Assembly: GCA_948579355.1 (NCBI GenBank)
Contig: CAPAOV010000013.1
Location: forward strand, 4,741 to 68,740
Direction: 5' to 3'
DNA: 64,000 nt
DNA from: an uncultured Eubacterium sp.
GTDB lineage: Bacteria > Bacillota > Clostridia > Lachnospirales > Lachnospiraceae
A program made the position numbers and the translations under genes. Positions 1-8,650 of this stretch are shown here, piece after piece. The notes under the pieces were generated by a model, which ran no database searches, had not been told where the DNA came from, and saw only the letters and a list, made by a program, of their open reading frames with translations. Each line of letters starts with the position of its first letter. The first letter of the stretch is position 1.

Positions 1-435
1 TAAATCATGTATCAGCGTTTTCTTTTGCAGATATCTGTACACGGACTGTACGACAGGGTGAGTATCCTCAGACTCCGCCCAGTCCCGCAGCATCTCCATA
101 TACGCCTTATAATATTTTTCTTCCTTTTCTCCCGTATAGAGCGCGTAGTCTCCGGCCACATAGCAAAGCTTATCACACAGCGGGTGTGGAGTAATGCCGC
201 TACTCCTCGCTGCGGAATCTTCCGTCACCGGAATGATGGTGACGACATCCGAACCCTTGTCCAATTTTTTAGCTCCTATGAAATTTCCCTCTCCATCCAT
301 TGTCACTTCAATCTGGGCATTAAACGTAGAATGAGAAAGCGGTAATAAGACAGGCTGTGCATTTCTAATCACTCCTGCCTGCTCTGCATGAACATCGTAA
401 GTATCAGCTAAGGTCTTTAACAATGCCAAACGCAT
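1..435 (-). CDS. cas8c: Type I-C Cascade large subunit Cas8c (Csd1), N-terminal part
   Basis: This is the start of the large subunit of the type I-C CRISPR effector complex. The frame stays open from an ATG at 435 to the window edge (145 codons), so the C-terminal part lies outside. Translation begins MRLALLKTLADTYDV and continues with IRNAQPVLLPLSHSTF, as in Csd1/Cas8c. It overlaps the end of cas5c by 32 bp, the usual gene order cas3-cas5-cas8c. A GGAGG lies only two bases before the ATG. A TTG two codons later (429) has an eight-base spacing and may be the true start. The family call rests on the N-terminal pattern and the operon position. cas7, cas4, cas1, cas2 and the array are expected to the left of position 1. 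Confidence 0.85.
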   Translation of the reverse strand, partial: MRLALLKTLADTYDVHAEQAGVIRNAQPVLLPLSHSTFNAQIEVTMDGEGNFIGAKKLDKGSDVVTIIPVTEDSAARSSGITPHPLCDKLCYVAGDYALYTGEKEEKYYKAYMEMLRDWAESEDTHPVVQSVYRYLQKKTLIHDL

Positions 436-1150
436 CACCTCCCTCAAATTCGGCAAGTCCCGCAAAATTTTCACCAGAAACAAATGATTTTTGCTTTCCA
501 TCGCCAAGAATACGCCGAATCTCGCATTCCTCCGGACGCGGAAAATGAATGATACCATTATTCATTTGGGCATTCCACAAACGAACTGTCATTTTCCCCT
601 TTTCCTCTTCCCGTACGGCTTCATCCGGATAAGTAATGCCATGCACCATAATACCAAAAGAGAGGCTTGTCGTATCGTAGTCTCCCTCTCCCTCTTCCAG
701 CAGACATGGCTCCACATATCCCTGACATTCCCGCGCTCCTAAAAAGATATCCCGTCTTCCTCCCCGCTCAAGCATTCTTTTGGCAATGTCATAATGTTTG
801 TGTTCATTTCTGTCATGCGCCAAATCTTTCCGGTTTTCATTCCATTCGAAATGCGCTCTGACCCGATACTCTACATTCTGCAGATAAGTATAGAACGATA
901 AATCATTTCCTCCACTATATTTAATTGGCCGAACCCCTTTCGTCTCTGTCTGTATCAGCTTCATAATGCGGCATTCATCAATGACCCATGTAATCGTCGG
1001 TTTCCAATAAATCGATTCCGTAATTCCCTTTAACGCCTGATAGGTAGGAATCTGATAACTGCATTTCTCACCGCCTGTCTTTGACAGGGGGTCTGTAAAT
1101 AAAGCATACCGCCCGAATACACGATACTCAATAATATTCGCATACTCCAC
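404..1150 (-). CDS. cas5c: Type I-C CRISPR endoribonuclease Cas5c (Cas5d)
   Basis: Cas5 of type I-C systems replaces Cas6: it cleaves the CRISPR repeat and stays in the Cascade-like complex. The 248-residue protein has the N-terminal EYRVFGRYALFTDP strand of the family. It also has the pattern RVRAHFEWNENRKDL followed by NEHKHYDIAKRMLERGGRRD, the region that carries catalytic residues in Cas5c proteins. The start is a GTG with GGAGG eight bases upstream. It sits 32 bp after cas3 and overlaps cas8c, so the three genes are one transcript. Its length is normal for the family. It is about as certain as an assignment without a database search can be. Confidence 0.93.
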   Translation of the reverse strand: MEYANIIEYRVFGRYALFTDPLSKTGGEKCSYQIPTYQALKGITESIYWKPTITWVIDECRIMKLIQTETKGVRPIKYSGGNDLSFYTYLQNVEYRVRAHFEWNENRKDLAHDRNEHKHYDIAKRMLERGGRRDIFLGARECQGYVEPCLLEEGEGDYDTTSLSFGIMVHGITYPDEAVREEEKGKMTVRLWNAQMNNGIIHFPRPEECEIRRILGDGKQKSFVSGENFAGLAEFEGGDAFGIVKDLS

Positions 1151-1182
1151 TCTGCACTCCTCCTTTCATCCTTAACCTTTTC

Positions 1183-3612
1183 TTATATAATAAGAGGTTC
1201 CCATTCCGTAGTAATTCCCCGTTCCATGCTGTAAGCATCCGGAACTGCCACCATATATAAGTCAGGAATTTCTTCACTGACAGACTGAATAAGTCCCTCG
1301 TATTTCCCCAATAAATTTTTCCGCACATTTACCGTATACCGCTGTGCTTTGCGTATATATTGTTTTAATTCCGTAAGATTGGAAACCTGCCAGATGGCGT
1401 CGAGAATATCGCGCCCCTCTTTGTAAGGTACAATTACGCCGATGGAATAATCGTCAATAACCCGATATGCCTGTCCTGCCGTTTTGTATGCCTGCCTCAT
1501 AATATCTCTTTTCTGCGGACAGGGAAATCCCTCGGATAAAAGTTCCATAATACTCGTATCCATTTTTTCTAAAGGAAAATTCATTTTATCCTGCATATAT
1601 AAATAACTTTTCTCATAATATCGATTCATCCATTGCGGCAGCAACAAACTTTCCCCGCTGCCACTCTCCTTATAGTCATTCAGTATTTCTTCCGTAGCCC
1701 TGATATTGTCCAGAAGTTCATCCATATTCCCCATGTTCTCACCTTCAAGGTCAACGAAATACAAACTGCCCGTTTCCATTTCCCCATTTCGATTGCAGCG
1801 CCCCGCGCTCTGCGCCAAACTGTCGAGTCCGGTCAGGGAACGGTATACGCATTCAAAAGAAATGTCCACTCCCGCTTCTATCAGATTAGTACTGACAACA
1901 ACAATCTTTTCCTGCTTACTCTTTAATATTTTCTTTATATTTTCTATTCTGTCGCTTCTATGTTCCGCACATAAATTCGTCGTAAGATATTCAACATGTA
2001 TGGAAAACGATTTCAAAATATCATACAATTTTCCTACCGCAGATTTCGTATTTAAAATGACAAGAAGCGATTGATGGTATTCCATCTGCCGGATAATCTC
2101 CTCCCCGAGGCTCTCAAATGTATATTTCTCCCCTAATGTGGGAGTATGTATTTTGACCCGCTCAAATCGGTGAAACCAAGTGTCTATATTTTTTATCATG
2201 TATTTAGGCTCACTGTAACATATGGGATACACCACTTTCGCTAAGGCAGGCTGTGTTGCCGTACACAAAACAATATTGGAATGGCAGACTTCCTTTAGGA
2301 AATTAAGCATACTATTAAACGTGTGTATACATTTCATGGGAATCGACTGAACTTCGTCAATGATAATAACAGAATTTACAAGCCTGTGCATGCGGCGTAT
2401 GGAGCCGCCGTTTTCAGAGAAAAGCGTATTCATAAATTGTACAAATGTAGTGCATATGAACGGCTCTTCCCAATTCATGTCAAGTTGCACAAATCTCTTC
2501 TTTCGATAATCCTCATCTTCTTCCGTTGTTTCCTTTACTACGGATGAGTGATGTTCCAACACCCAGTCATCCTGTCCGACCGCCTCCCGAAATACGGCAG
2601 CATTCTGCTCGGTAATGCTAATGTAAGGCGACACATAAATAATGCGCTCCGTCTCCGGGTGCCACCTGCAATATTCCAAGGCATAGGCCAGACTGCTCAG
2701 GGTCTTGCCTCCTCCCGTGGGAATCGGGAGACAATAGATTCCTGCCGGATGCTCCGCAAACTCCCGGCACTCCTGCTGTAATTGATTTCTTCCCTCGATA
2801 ATTTCCTTTTCCCTCTCCGTGAGGTCAGACGCACTGCCGGCAGAACGGATATCCTCCATGTATTTCTGAAAATTTTCCTGCGCTTTCTTTAATATGTTTC
2901 TGCTGTCAACAGGATTGCCCTTAGACAATGTATCAACATTGTCCATAAAATCAGATGTCGCCTCCCAGTCAGAATCAATTAAAATCGATAACATCAACCG
3001 CTGCAGAGCGGCCAAAAGAAAGGCGCGGCAATTCTTCGATAAAAGCTTTCTTTCCTCCTGCTTCCCTTTTGTCAGCAGCGGTCTTAATTGAATAACCGCA
3101 TTCTTCATCTTTGCCCATAATTGTTCAAATTCCTCTTTGGCCATCGTAAACACTTCATCCGGTTTATAGGATACCAGAAAATCTCTTTGCGAATTGGCGC
3201 ATGCCTCCTCATAATCTTCGACTATCCCCGTTTTTGCCGAAAACAAATCTGTTTGTTCTATGTTGACACAATCAAATAAACCATGATGTGCAGCCACTGC
3301 ATAAGCGACTAATTCTGTCAGAATTTTCACCCTGACAGAACCCTCATGGTACCGTTCATAAATATATTTTGCTCCCGTAGAGGCATGTCCGATTTTGCCC
3401 CGCATTTTTCTTCTTACGCTCTCGTCCGCATGTATGTATTCATCAAATTTGTGCTTGCTTTTTCCCATGTCATGCAGCATTCCACATAATGACATAATCT
3501 GCGCAATGCCACATCGCATTCCCTTTTCCCTGCACAAATGTACAACCTTTTCCGTATGTTCGGCTACTGATTCTTCCCGCTCTAATCCATCATCTGAAAT
3601 GTGTGCTGTCAT
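1183..3612 (-). CDS. cas3: CRISPR-associated helicase/nuclease Cas3 (type I-C)
   Basis: Cas3 is the DNA-degrading effector recruited by the type I-C surveillance complex. The 809-residue protein starts with an HD nuclease domain: LHDMGK at residues 46-51, a following GHASTGAKY block near 75-83, and AHHGLF near 108-113. An SF2 helicase follows: IPTGGGKT (Walker A, 297-304), IIDEVQS (motif II, about 417-423), TATQPA (motif III, about 451), then STNLIEAGVDISF and QSAGRCNRNGE (motifs V and VI). HD and helicase are in one chain, as usual for type I-C. GGAGG lies nine bases before the ATG. It is first in the operon, ahead of cas5c, with a candidate promoter at 3655-3683. All catalytic motifs look intact, so it should be active. 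Confidence 0.96.
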   Translation of the reverse strand: MTAHISDDGLEREESVAEHTEKVVHLCREKGMRCGIAQIMSLCGMLHDMGKSKHKFDEYIHADESVRRKMRGKIGHASTGAKYIYERYHEGSVRVKILTELVAYAVAAHHGLFDCVNIEQTDLFSAKTGIVEDYEEACANSQRDFLVSYKPDEVFTMAKEEFEQLWAKMKNAVIQLRPLLTKGKQEERKLLSKNCRAFLLAALQRLMLSILIDSDWEATSDFMDNVDTLSKGNPVDSRNILKKAQENFQKYMEDIRSAGSASDLTEREKEIIEGRNQLQQECREFAEHPAGIYCLPIPTGGGKTLSSLAYALEYCRWHPETERIIYVSPYISITEQNAAVFREAVGQDDWVLEHHSSVVKETTEEDEDYRKKRFVQLDMNWEEPFICTTFVQFMNTLFSENGGSIRRMHRLVNSVIIIDEVQSIPMKCIHTFNSMLNFLKEVCHSNIVLCTATQPALAKVVYPICYSEPKYMIKNIDTWFHRFERVKIHTPTLGEKYTFESLGEEIIRQMEYHQSLLVILNTKSAVGKLYDILKSFSIHVEYLTTNLCAEHRSDRIENIKKILKSKQEKIVVVSTNLIEAGVDISFECVYRSLTGLDSLAQSAGRCNRNGEMETGSLYFVDLEGENMGNMDELLDNIRATEEILNDYKESGSGESLLLPQWMNRYYEKSYLYMQDKMNFPLEKMDTSIMELLSEGFPCPQKRDIMRQAYKTAGQAYRVIDDYSIGVIVPYKEGRDILDAIWQVSNLTELKQYIRKAQRYTVNVRKNLLGKYEGLIQSVSEEIPDLYMVAVPDAYSMERGITTEWEPLII

Positions 3613-3654
3613 ATGGGCTGTCCTCCTTTTTTCTTTTGTATATCATATACTGCA

Positions 3655-3683
3655 ATTGTATCACGAAGCGGAAAGAAATACAA
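3655..3683 (-). promoter_or_regulatory. Candidate promoter of the cas operon
   Basis: On the minus strand TTGTAT and TACAAT are separated by exactly 17 bp, about 40 bp before the cas3 start. The boxes match the sigma-A consensus at four and five of six positions. No other good candidate lies in the 158-bp gap between dgt and cas3. It was read by eye, without transcript evidence. Confidence 0.4.
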
Positions 3684-3770
3684 ATGTATTGCAAAAATAG
3701 TCCGCCGAAAAGGCTTCTACTCTTTCTTCCATTTTCACCGCCAGCAATTGCTGCCATTTGGGGGCTCAAT

Positions 3771-5240
3771 TCACTCTACTCCCATCATTTTTCTATATAA
3801 TGTTTTCGCATATCCATCTGTCATCCCACTTATAAAATCTGTCGCAATCAATATTCTGCGATACAAAAGTTCTGCTTCATCCGTAATTCTATCGCCTTTC
3901 TTTGCTTTAAAATAATCGTCAATGTAATTAGATGAAACAAGGGTAATTACTTTTTTATCTTGCACCGCCATCTCCCCATTATTATCAAAACAAACAAATG
4001 CCGGCACAAACTTATCTAACAGAAAATTAAGAATAGCCTGCGCAGATATTTCCGGCTCCGTAATAACACGTGAATCAAAAACAAATTCGCTCATTGCTCT
4101 TTTTAACAACCTTACAGTTAAACTATGGTTATTATCATAGAATAAGTCATAATCAAATTCTCCCTGAAGAATACTATCATAACTCTTTGAAAATCTCCAA
4201 CACACAACATACATCAGCCATTTTCTAAGATATGTTCCCCACTGCCCCATAACTTTCGTCTTATCCTTTTCTTCCCTGTTAAGTAAATCCAATTTGTCAA
4301 TTATCTCCTTGGTTCTGGCAATGTGTTGTTGTGCTTCCCTGTTTTCTTCTCCCAAAGTTTCATATGTATTTCTGAAAAAATCCAACAACTCATTAACACT
4401 AACTATTCCTGATTTTACTGCGTCCTCTAAATCAGCTGTCATATATGCAATATCATCCGCCGCCTCGACTAAATATGCCAAAGGATGGCGAATCACTTTC
4501 CCCTCTGCATTAATAGTGCCCACTTCCTCTGCAATTTGCAAAAAAACTTTTTCTTCAGCCTGATAGCACCCTATTTTATGCCTGATATTTGCCTCACCTA
4601 TCTCGTTGCATCTTGTCGGATATTTAATCAAAGAGCTAATAATTGAAAACGGCAAATTAATCTCTGATTGATGTCGGGCTTTCAATAATATTCTAAGTCC
4701 CTGCGCATTCCCCTCAAAATTTTCCAAATCTGCAATTTGTCTTTTATTCAATAAACGTGATACCCGTTCTTTTTCATTATTTTTTGAAATATAAATATTG
4801 TTAAGATTATTCTTAAACCAGTCTCTTATTATTTCTTCACCAACATGACCAAATGGTGGATTCCCGATATCATGCAATAAGCCAACACAAGACAAAATTG
4901 CTTCAATATCCCCAATTCTCTGGGACTTTACCCTTTCATCACTCTGTTCATCACCATCTATTGGCAAATGCTGATATGACGATGTGTTTTGAAAACACAT
5001 AATTCCTAATTGTTTTGCTATTGTCGATACTTCTATAGAATGCGTTAATCTGGTTCTGACAAAATCACTCTTCGACAACGGAAAAACTTGTGTCTTATCC
5101 TGTAATCTTCTGAATGCCGCACTAGAAACGATTCTCTCATAATCTCTTTCAAAGGGACTAATATAATAATCATCAAATGCCTTTGCATCTTTTTCTTCAC
5201 TTGCCAATCGGGTTTGCGTTAATAGTTTCTTCCATTCCAT
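3771..5240 (-). CDS. dgt: Deoxyguanosinetriphosphate triphosphohydrolase (dGTPase) family protein
   Basis: dGTPases remove triphosphate from dGTP (some homologues from other dNTPs), controlling nucleotide pools. The 489-residue protein carries the family opening SPFERDYERIV-AAFRRLQDKTQVF, then RTRLTHSIEV (metal-binding His at about 67), and LLHDIGNPPFGHVGEE with the HD pair at 123-124. NFEGNAQGLRIL follows, also typical. The length fits. GGAGG precedes the ATG. It stands alone on the minus strand between the cas operon and the resistance-like kinase, upstream of cas3. Its surroundings are defence genes, and some family members act against phage by draining dNTPs; that role here is inference from position only. 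Housekeeping dNTP control is equally possible. Confidence 0.9.
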   Translation of the reverse strand: MEWKKLLTQTRLASEEKDAKAFDDYYISPFERDYERIVSSAAFRRLQDKTQVFPLSKSDFVRTRLTHSIEVSTIAKQLGIMCFQNTSSYQHLPIDGDEQSDERVKSQRIGDIEAILSCVGLLHDIGNPPFGHVGEEIIRDWFKNNLNNIYISKNNEKERVSRLLNKRQIADLENFEGNAQGLRILLKARHQSEINLPFSIISSLIKYPTRCNEIGEANIRHKIGCYQAEEKVFLQIAEEVGTINAEGKVIRHPLAYLVEAADDIAYMTADLEDAVKSGIVSVNELLDFFRNTYETLGEENREAQQHIARTKEIIDKLDLLNREEKDKTKVMGQWGTYLRKWLMYVVCWRFSKSYDSILQGEFDYDLFYDNNHSLTVRLLKRAMSEFVFDSRVITEPEISAQAILNFLLDKFVPAFVCFDNNGEMAVQDKKVITLVSSNYIDDYFKAKKGDRITDEAELLYRRILIATDFISGMTDGYAKTLYRKMMGVE

Positions 5241-5430
5241 AAATATTTTCCTCCTATTGTTTATTAAAATATTATTCTTTTGCGTAATCCACTTTATTTG
5301 AATACATCTAAATTTTACATTCCAACAAAAAAATTACGAGGTATTTTGTACACAATTCCATTCCAATTTGATATTGGAACTGCCTTTCTCTCTCGCCATT
5401 TAATTACTTTCTCATATGTACATTAATTTA

Positions 5431-5459
5431 ATTTTACCAGCATTAATCAGGCTGGTCAA
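5431..5459 (-). promoter_or_regulatory. Candidate dgt promoter in a 348-bp gene-free gap
   Basis: The gap 5241-5588 has no gene. On the minus strand it holds TTGACC and TAAAAT with a 17-bp spacer (5454-5459 and 5431-5436), which would give a long leader of about 185 nt before dgt. A six-base inverted repeat, ACCAGC and GCTGGT, lies between the boxes and could be an operator. Within the leader a hairpin TTCCAAT-ttgat-ATTGGAA (5361-5379) may form. These are by-eye matches. Confidence 0.4.
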
Positions 5460-5588
5460 GGCTGAGCTTACAAATTGCCACAATGCCCGATTTCCCTGAA
5501 TATGTTATAATCTTATTTCATGCAATGGAGTCAAAAAATACAACAGTAATAAAAAATCAGGGGGTTCCTTTCCCGTTAAGCGAACTAT

Positions 5589-6482
5589 TTAATACTCCCG
5601 CCACAGCTTCTCGTAAATTCCATTCATCTGCTCCACAATCTCCGCACTCACAGGCACCTGCTTATCCATAAACTGCATCCCACGCTCTCCCATAAAGTCC
5701 ACACAAAACAGTAACGTATAAAACGCAAATGCTTTCCTCTCTGCTTCGCTCAACTGCATTTCTTCCAGTAAATACGTTACATAGTCCGTGTCACATCCCA
5801 TGTTTAGAAGCGCCATATTAGTCATTGCCACATAGGTCAGCTTATCTCCCACACCCATCCAGTCAATATCAATTACACCGGCCACCCTGCCCTCATGAAT
5901 CAACAAATTCTTCGTACTGATATCATCTAAATAAGCGATTGGTTTGATACCTGCAAAATAGTCCCCTAATCCTTCCGCTGCTTTCATAAGACGTTCGACT
6001 TTCTCTGGAGCAAAGTAACCGTTTGTGATAATACGCTCCTTTGCACGAACAAGTATGTCATCCACAAAAAACGCTTTCCACGTCCAATCGGCAGGGATAT
6101 CTTGCAATTGCAAGGTGGACACCTTATTTTGGATTCCCACGACAGTTCTTGCAATCTCCCGCTTCTCCTCAACGGTTAATTCAGTATAGACAAGTCCGAT
6201 ATCCTTCCCTTCAATATAAGTTAATATCAGATATTCATGCCCTCCAAATGTTCCTCTTCCAAGCACTCGCGGCACAGGGATATCAAGCGCTGCCAAACGC
6301 TCTAGCCAGTAAATGGTATCCTTGTACACTCCGGTTTCCTCACTACAGCGGACTACAATTTTTTCTTCGGTAAATTCTACAATATATACATAATTTGCCT
6401 GTCCTACCGCACAACGGACTATGCGCTTTGGGCACTTTGCAAAACAGTTTATGCAAAGTTTTACTATCTCTTCTTCATTCAT
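5589..6482 (-). CDS. Aminoglycoside phosphotransferase (APH)-family kinase
   Basis: The protein has the protein-kinase-like fold of the APH/choline kinase family and would transfer phosphate from ATP to a small molecule. The 297 residues include YVYIVEFTEEKIVVRCS (nucleotide-binding lobe), LILTYIEGKDIGLVY (hinge), YLDDISTKNLLIHEG (catalytic loop) and GVIDIDWMGVGDK (metal-binding DxD). In the catalytic loop the usual HGDxxxxN reads LDDISTKN: Asp and Asn are kept, the His is Leu. This variant is common in uncharacterised clostridial members, so substrate and antibiotic relevance are unknown. GGAG precedes the ATG by eight bases. It is a monocistronic-looking gene downstream of a DUF5131 gene on the same strand. 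Confidence 0.7.
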   Translation of the reverse strand: MNEEEIVKLCINCFAKCPKRIVRCAVGQANYVYIVEFTEEKIVVRCSEETGVYKDTIYWLERLAALDIPVPRVLGRGTFGGHEYLILTYIEGKDIGLVYTELTVEEKREIARTVVGIQNKVSTLQLQDIPADWTWKAFFVDDILVRAKERIITNGYFAPEKVERLMKAAEGLGDYFAGIKPIAYLDDISTKNLLIHEGRVAGVIDIDWMGVGDKLTYVAMTNMALLNMGCDTDYVTYLLEEMQLSEAERKAFAFYTLLFCVDFMGERGMQFMDKQVPVSAEIVEQMNGIYEKLWREY

Positions 6483-6564
6483 TTTTCTTTCTCCATATCA
6501 CGGATTAATTTTTCCATAGCCCCTGCACTTTTGTCTGTATAATCTATCCCGAGCTTCTTGCGGC

Positions 6565-7281
6565 CTATATATGGTCCACATTGATATTTGCCTTTCTGGC
6601 TTGGCTGCATAAATCACGAGTAGACAGAGTGTAGCTTTTTCCATCCTTGATAAAATGCGTCCCGCACTGCCGAAACTGAAAATGCACTTTGTGGGCAATA
6701 CATTGCTCCCGTATGGAAAGCACCCACGCATAGTCAAGTGGTCTGGCGTTTCTGTCCGATTCGCCGCCAACTACGACTAATTCAACATTATCAAGATAGG
6801 GGGCAAGATTTATTTCCTCAATCAATGGCTGACAGATAATATTTTTATGTTTGATAGGCAGTTCGTTGAAAATGGAAAGTCTGTAATCAGCCCTGTCTTG
6901 ATTTTCCACCGTGCAGCCAACCGTAACATTATCGTACCCATCGTTCCAATCCTTTGGAATACAATCCATAAACCGCTCAATACGCTTTGTCAAAAACAAA
7001 AATTGGAGGTCGGAACGCTCCCGTATCATCGCCCAACATTCAGAACGCCATTCATCGGCATCCTCAACCAGAAAATCCGTGGAAAAGCAGAGATACACGG
7101 TCTGTCCCGATTTGATTTTATATGCTCCCGATTTATTTTTAGCGATAGGGGCGTAGAAGTTATCCGTCTTTACAATATTGTTCGTATCAATCCCACGCTT
7201 AAAATCGCCCTTATGGATGTAACAATACCTGCATCCCTCACTATGTTTGTGGCAGCCACGCCACGGATTCCACATTGCCAT
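6565..7281 (-). CDS. DUF5131 (phage Gp37/Gp68-like) protein
   Basis: The 238-residue protein begins MAMWNPWRGC and has a cysteine cluster C-x6-C-x2-C (GCHKHSEGCRYCY), then VYLCFSTDFL, FLTKRIERF and VVVGGESDRNARPLDYAWV. These blocks define the DUF5131 or Gp37/Gp68 family, seen in phages and bacteria and related in layout to radical SAM proteins. The biochemical role is not known. The ORF extends five codons further, but GAGGAG sits seven bases before the MAMWNPW start, so 7281 is preferred. It lies just beyond the far end of the cassette island and may be part of the same mobile neighbourhood. Confidence 0.75.
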   Translation of the reverse strand: MAMWNPWRGCHKHSEGCRYCYIHKGDFKRGIDTNNIVKTDNFYAPIAKNKSGAYKIKSGQTVYLCFSTDFLVEDADEWRSECWAMIRERSDLQFLFLTKRIERFMDCIPKDWNDGYDNVTVGCTVENQDRADYRLSIFNELPIKHKNIICQPLIEEINLAPYLDNVELVVVGGESDRNARPLDYAWVLSIREQCIAHKVHFQFRQCGTHFIKDGKSYTLSTRDLCSQARKANINVDHI

Positions 7282-7396
7282 ATCATTTCTCCTCATTTAT
7301 TCCACAGACGTTTTTGTCAAACTACCCACTTATTTTCCAATATTCCTTCTCTTGGGAAGAAGAACCCCATCTTTCACATAGACTTTATCGGCGGTG

Positions 7397-7435
7397 TTAC
7401 TGTCTCCTAGCTAAAAGGATAGGCGTGTCAACATG
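7397..7435 (-). pseudogene. Possible displaced original 3' end of rlmD
   Basis: Directly beyond the far end of the island the minus strand reads CAT GTT GAC ACG and on to a TAA, giving HVDTPILLARRQ-stop. This resembles the conserved last residues of the RlmD/TrmA family (HVETVVLLS-type) and the HVETVVMLSHKK of the intact gene here. Its first twelve bases match the core at the other two junctions at 10 of 12 positions. A displaced native terminus is what insertion into rlmD, with restoration of the reading frame, would leave. The stretch is short, so chance cannot be ruled out. Confidence 0.45.
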
Positions 7436-7573
7436 AATACCAAATTAGAACATATCCCCACAAAACCACATAAATATGGGCAATATTTTTACAATACTAA
7501 GACTGTTCGTGCATCCCTTTTCCCACAAAATATAAATTCAATTAATTTTGCACCATCTTGATGCAAAATTTAA
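7431..7573. repeat. Cassette terminal repeat, copy A
   Basis: About 142 bp nearly matching copy B at 9971-10114. Shared blocks include CAAATTAGAACATATCCCCA, TATGGGCAATATTTTTACA and CTTTTCCCACAA. It ends in a hairpin, ATTTTGCA-nine bases-TGCAAAAT (8-bp stem). A plus-strand reading frame of 42 codons (7433-7561, MNTKLEHIPTKPHKY) runs through it. Compared with copy B, many differences change residues, so a DNA or RNA role is more likely than a coding one. The stop codon of the DUF1016 gene lies inside it. It marks the distal end of the island. Confidence 0.8.
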
Positions 7574-8601
7574 TCTTCATTCATATCTCCAATATTTTCT
7601 TTCTCTATCTTACCAACTTCTAATGCTTGATATTCCTGATTTAATTCCCGCAATAATTCCTCTTCGCTTGGTAAATATAATTTATATTTTGAAGCAAAAA
7701 TCTGTGTCTCATTTTCAGGTAGTGTATATTTAACCACAGATTCACTTTTGTCTGCACATAATACAATACCAATCGGAGGATTGTCCCCTTCATTCAAAAG
7801 CTCCCGCTCATAATAGTGAACATACATCTGCATCTGACCTAAATCTTGATGTGTTAAATCACCCACTTTTAAATCTATCAGAACAAAACATTTCAAAATA
7901 TAATTATAGAATACAAGATCAATTCTAAAATGACGCCCGTCGAAAGTAATTCTTTTCTGTCTGGCAACGAAAGAAAATCCTCTTCCAAGTTCTAAAAGAA
8001 ATTTCTGCAAATGAGTAATCAGAGCTTGCTCTAAATCACTTTCATAAAAATCATCATTAGGTGTCAGCCCTAGAAATTCCAACACATACGGGTCACGGAT
8101 AACATCTTCTGGTTTTTTCGTTGGCTCTAATGTCTGTATTTCCTCTGCAACTTGTTCTTTATTTTTACTGGATAATAACCTTTCATAAAAAAATGAATTT
8201 ATCTGTCGCTCAAGTTGTCTGGTACTCCATTGTGATTTTACAGCTTCCTGCATATAAAATTCTCGTGCATTATCATTTTCCACTTTTATTAAAAGTCTAT
8301 AATGTGTCCAACTCAATTCGTCACGCAGTGCGTGACCATTTGGAAACATCAAATAAAATTGCCTCATATACTTCAAATTTGTCACTGTAAAGCCTTTTCC
8401 GAAATCCTGTGTCATTTGTTTTGACAATTCTTTTAATAACCCAGTACCATACTCTGCTTTTTCATTACCACCCTGTTCTTCAATAATTGATTTTCCTATA
8501 TTCCAATATGCTTCAACCATTGCAAGATTGGCTGTTTTATAAACTTTATTTCTTGCTGAAATCAATATATTCTTTATTTCATTATAAAAATCAAAATTCA
8601 T
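7570..8601 (-). CDS. DUF1016/YhcG-family PD-(D/E)XK nuclease-domain protein
   Basis: The 343-residue protein has the DUF1016 N-terminal domain (SARNKVYKTANLAMVEAYWNIG, LSKQMTQDFGKGFTVTNLKYMRQFY, SWTHYRLLIKV) and a C-terminal PD-(D/E)XK-like nuclease domain (HFRIDLVFYN, then CFVLIDLKVG). The family is frequent in mobile and defence regions; a nuclease activity is predicted from the fold, and the cellular role is unclear. RBS GAGAGG lies nine bases before the ATG. It follows the PD-(D/E)XK-like gene by 49 bp and ends inside terminal repeat A, so it is the last cargo gene of the distal unit. Confidence 0.85.
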   Translation of the reverse strand: MNFDFYNEIKNILISARNKVYKTANLAMVEAYWNIGKSIIEEQGGNEKAEYGTGLLKELSKQMTQDFGKGFTVTNLKYMRQFYLMFPNGHALRDELSWTHYRLLIKVENDNAREFYMQEAVKSQWSTRQLERQINSFFYERLLSSKNKEQVAEEIQTLEPTKKPEDVIRDPYVLEFLGLTPNDDFYESDLEQALITHLQKFLLELGRGFSFVARQKRITFDGRHFRIDLVFYNYILKCFVLIDLKVGDLTHQDLGQMQMYVHYYERELLNEGDNPPIGIVLCADKSESVVKYTLPENETQIFASKYKLYLPSEEELLRELNQEYQALEVGKIEKENIGDMNED

Positions 8602-8650
8602 AAATCTTTGCCTCTCATTTAATAATTTAATATTACAATACAGTTTTTAT

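Noticed and set aside
1..3800. CRISPR repeat array near the cas genes
   Set aside because: No regularly spaced direct repeats were found here; the array and cas1/cas2 should be left of the window.
6498..6770. 90-codon minus-strand frame overlapping the DUF5131 gene
   Set aside because: It is an alternative frame of the DUF5131 gene with no ribosome site and no recognisable domain.
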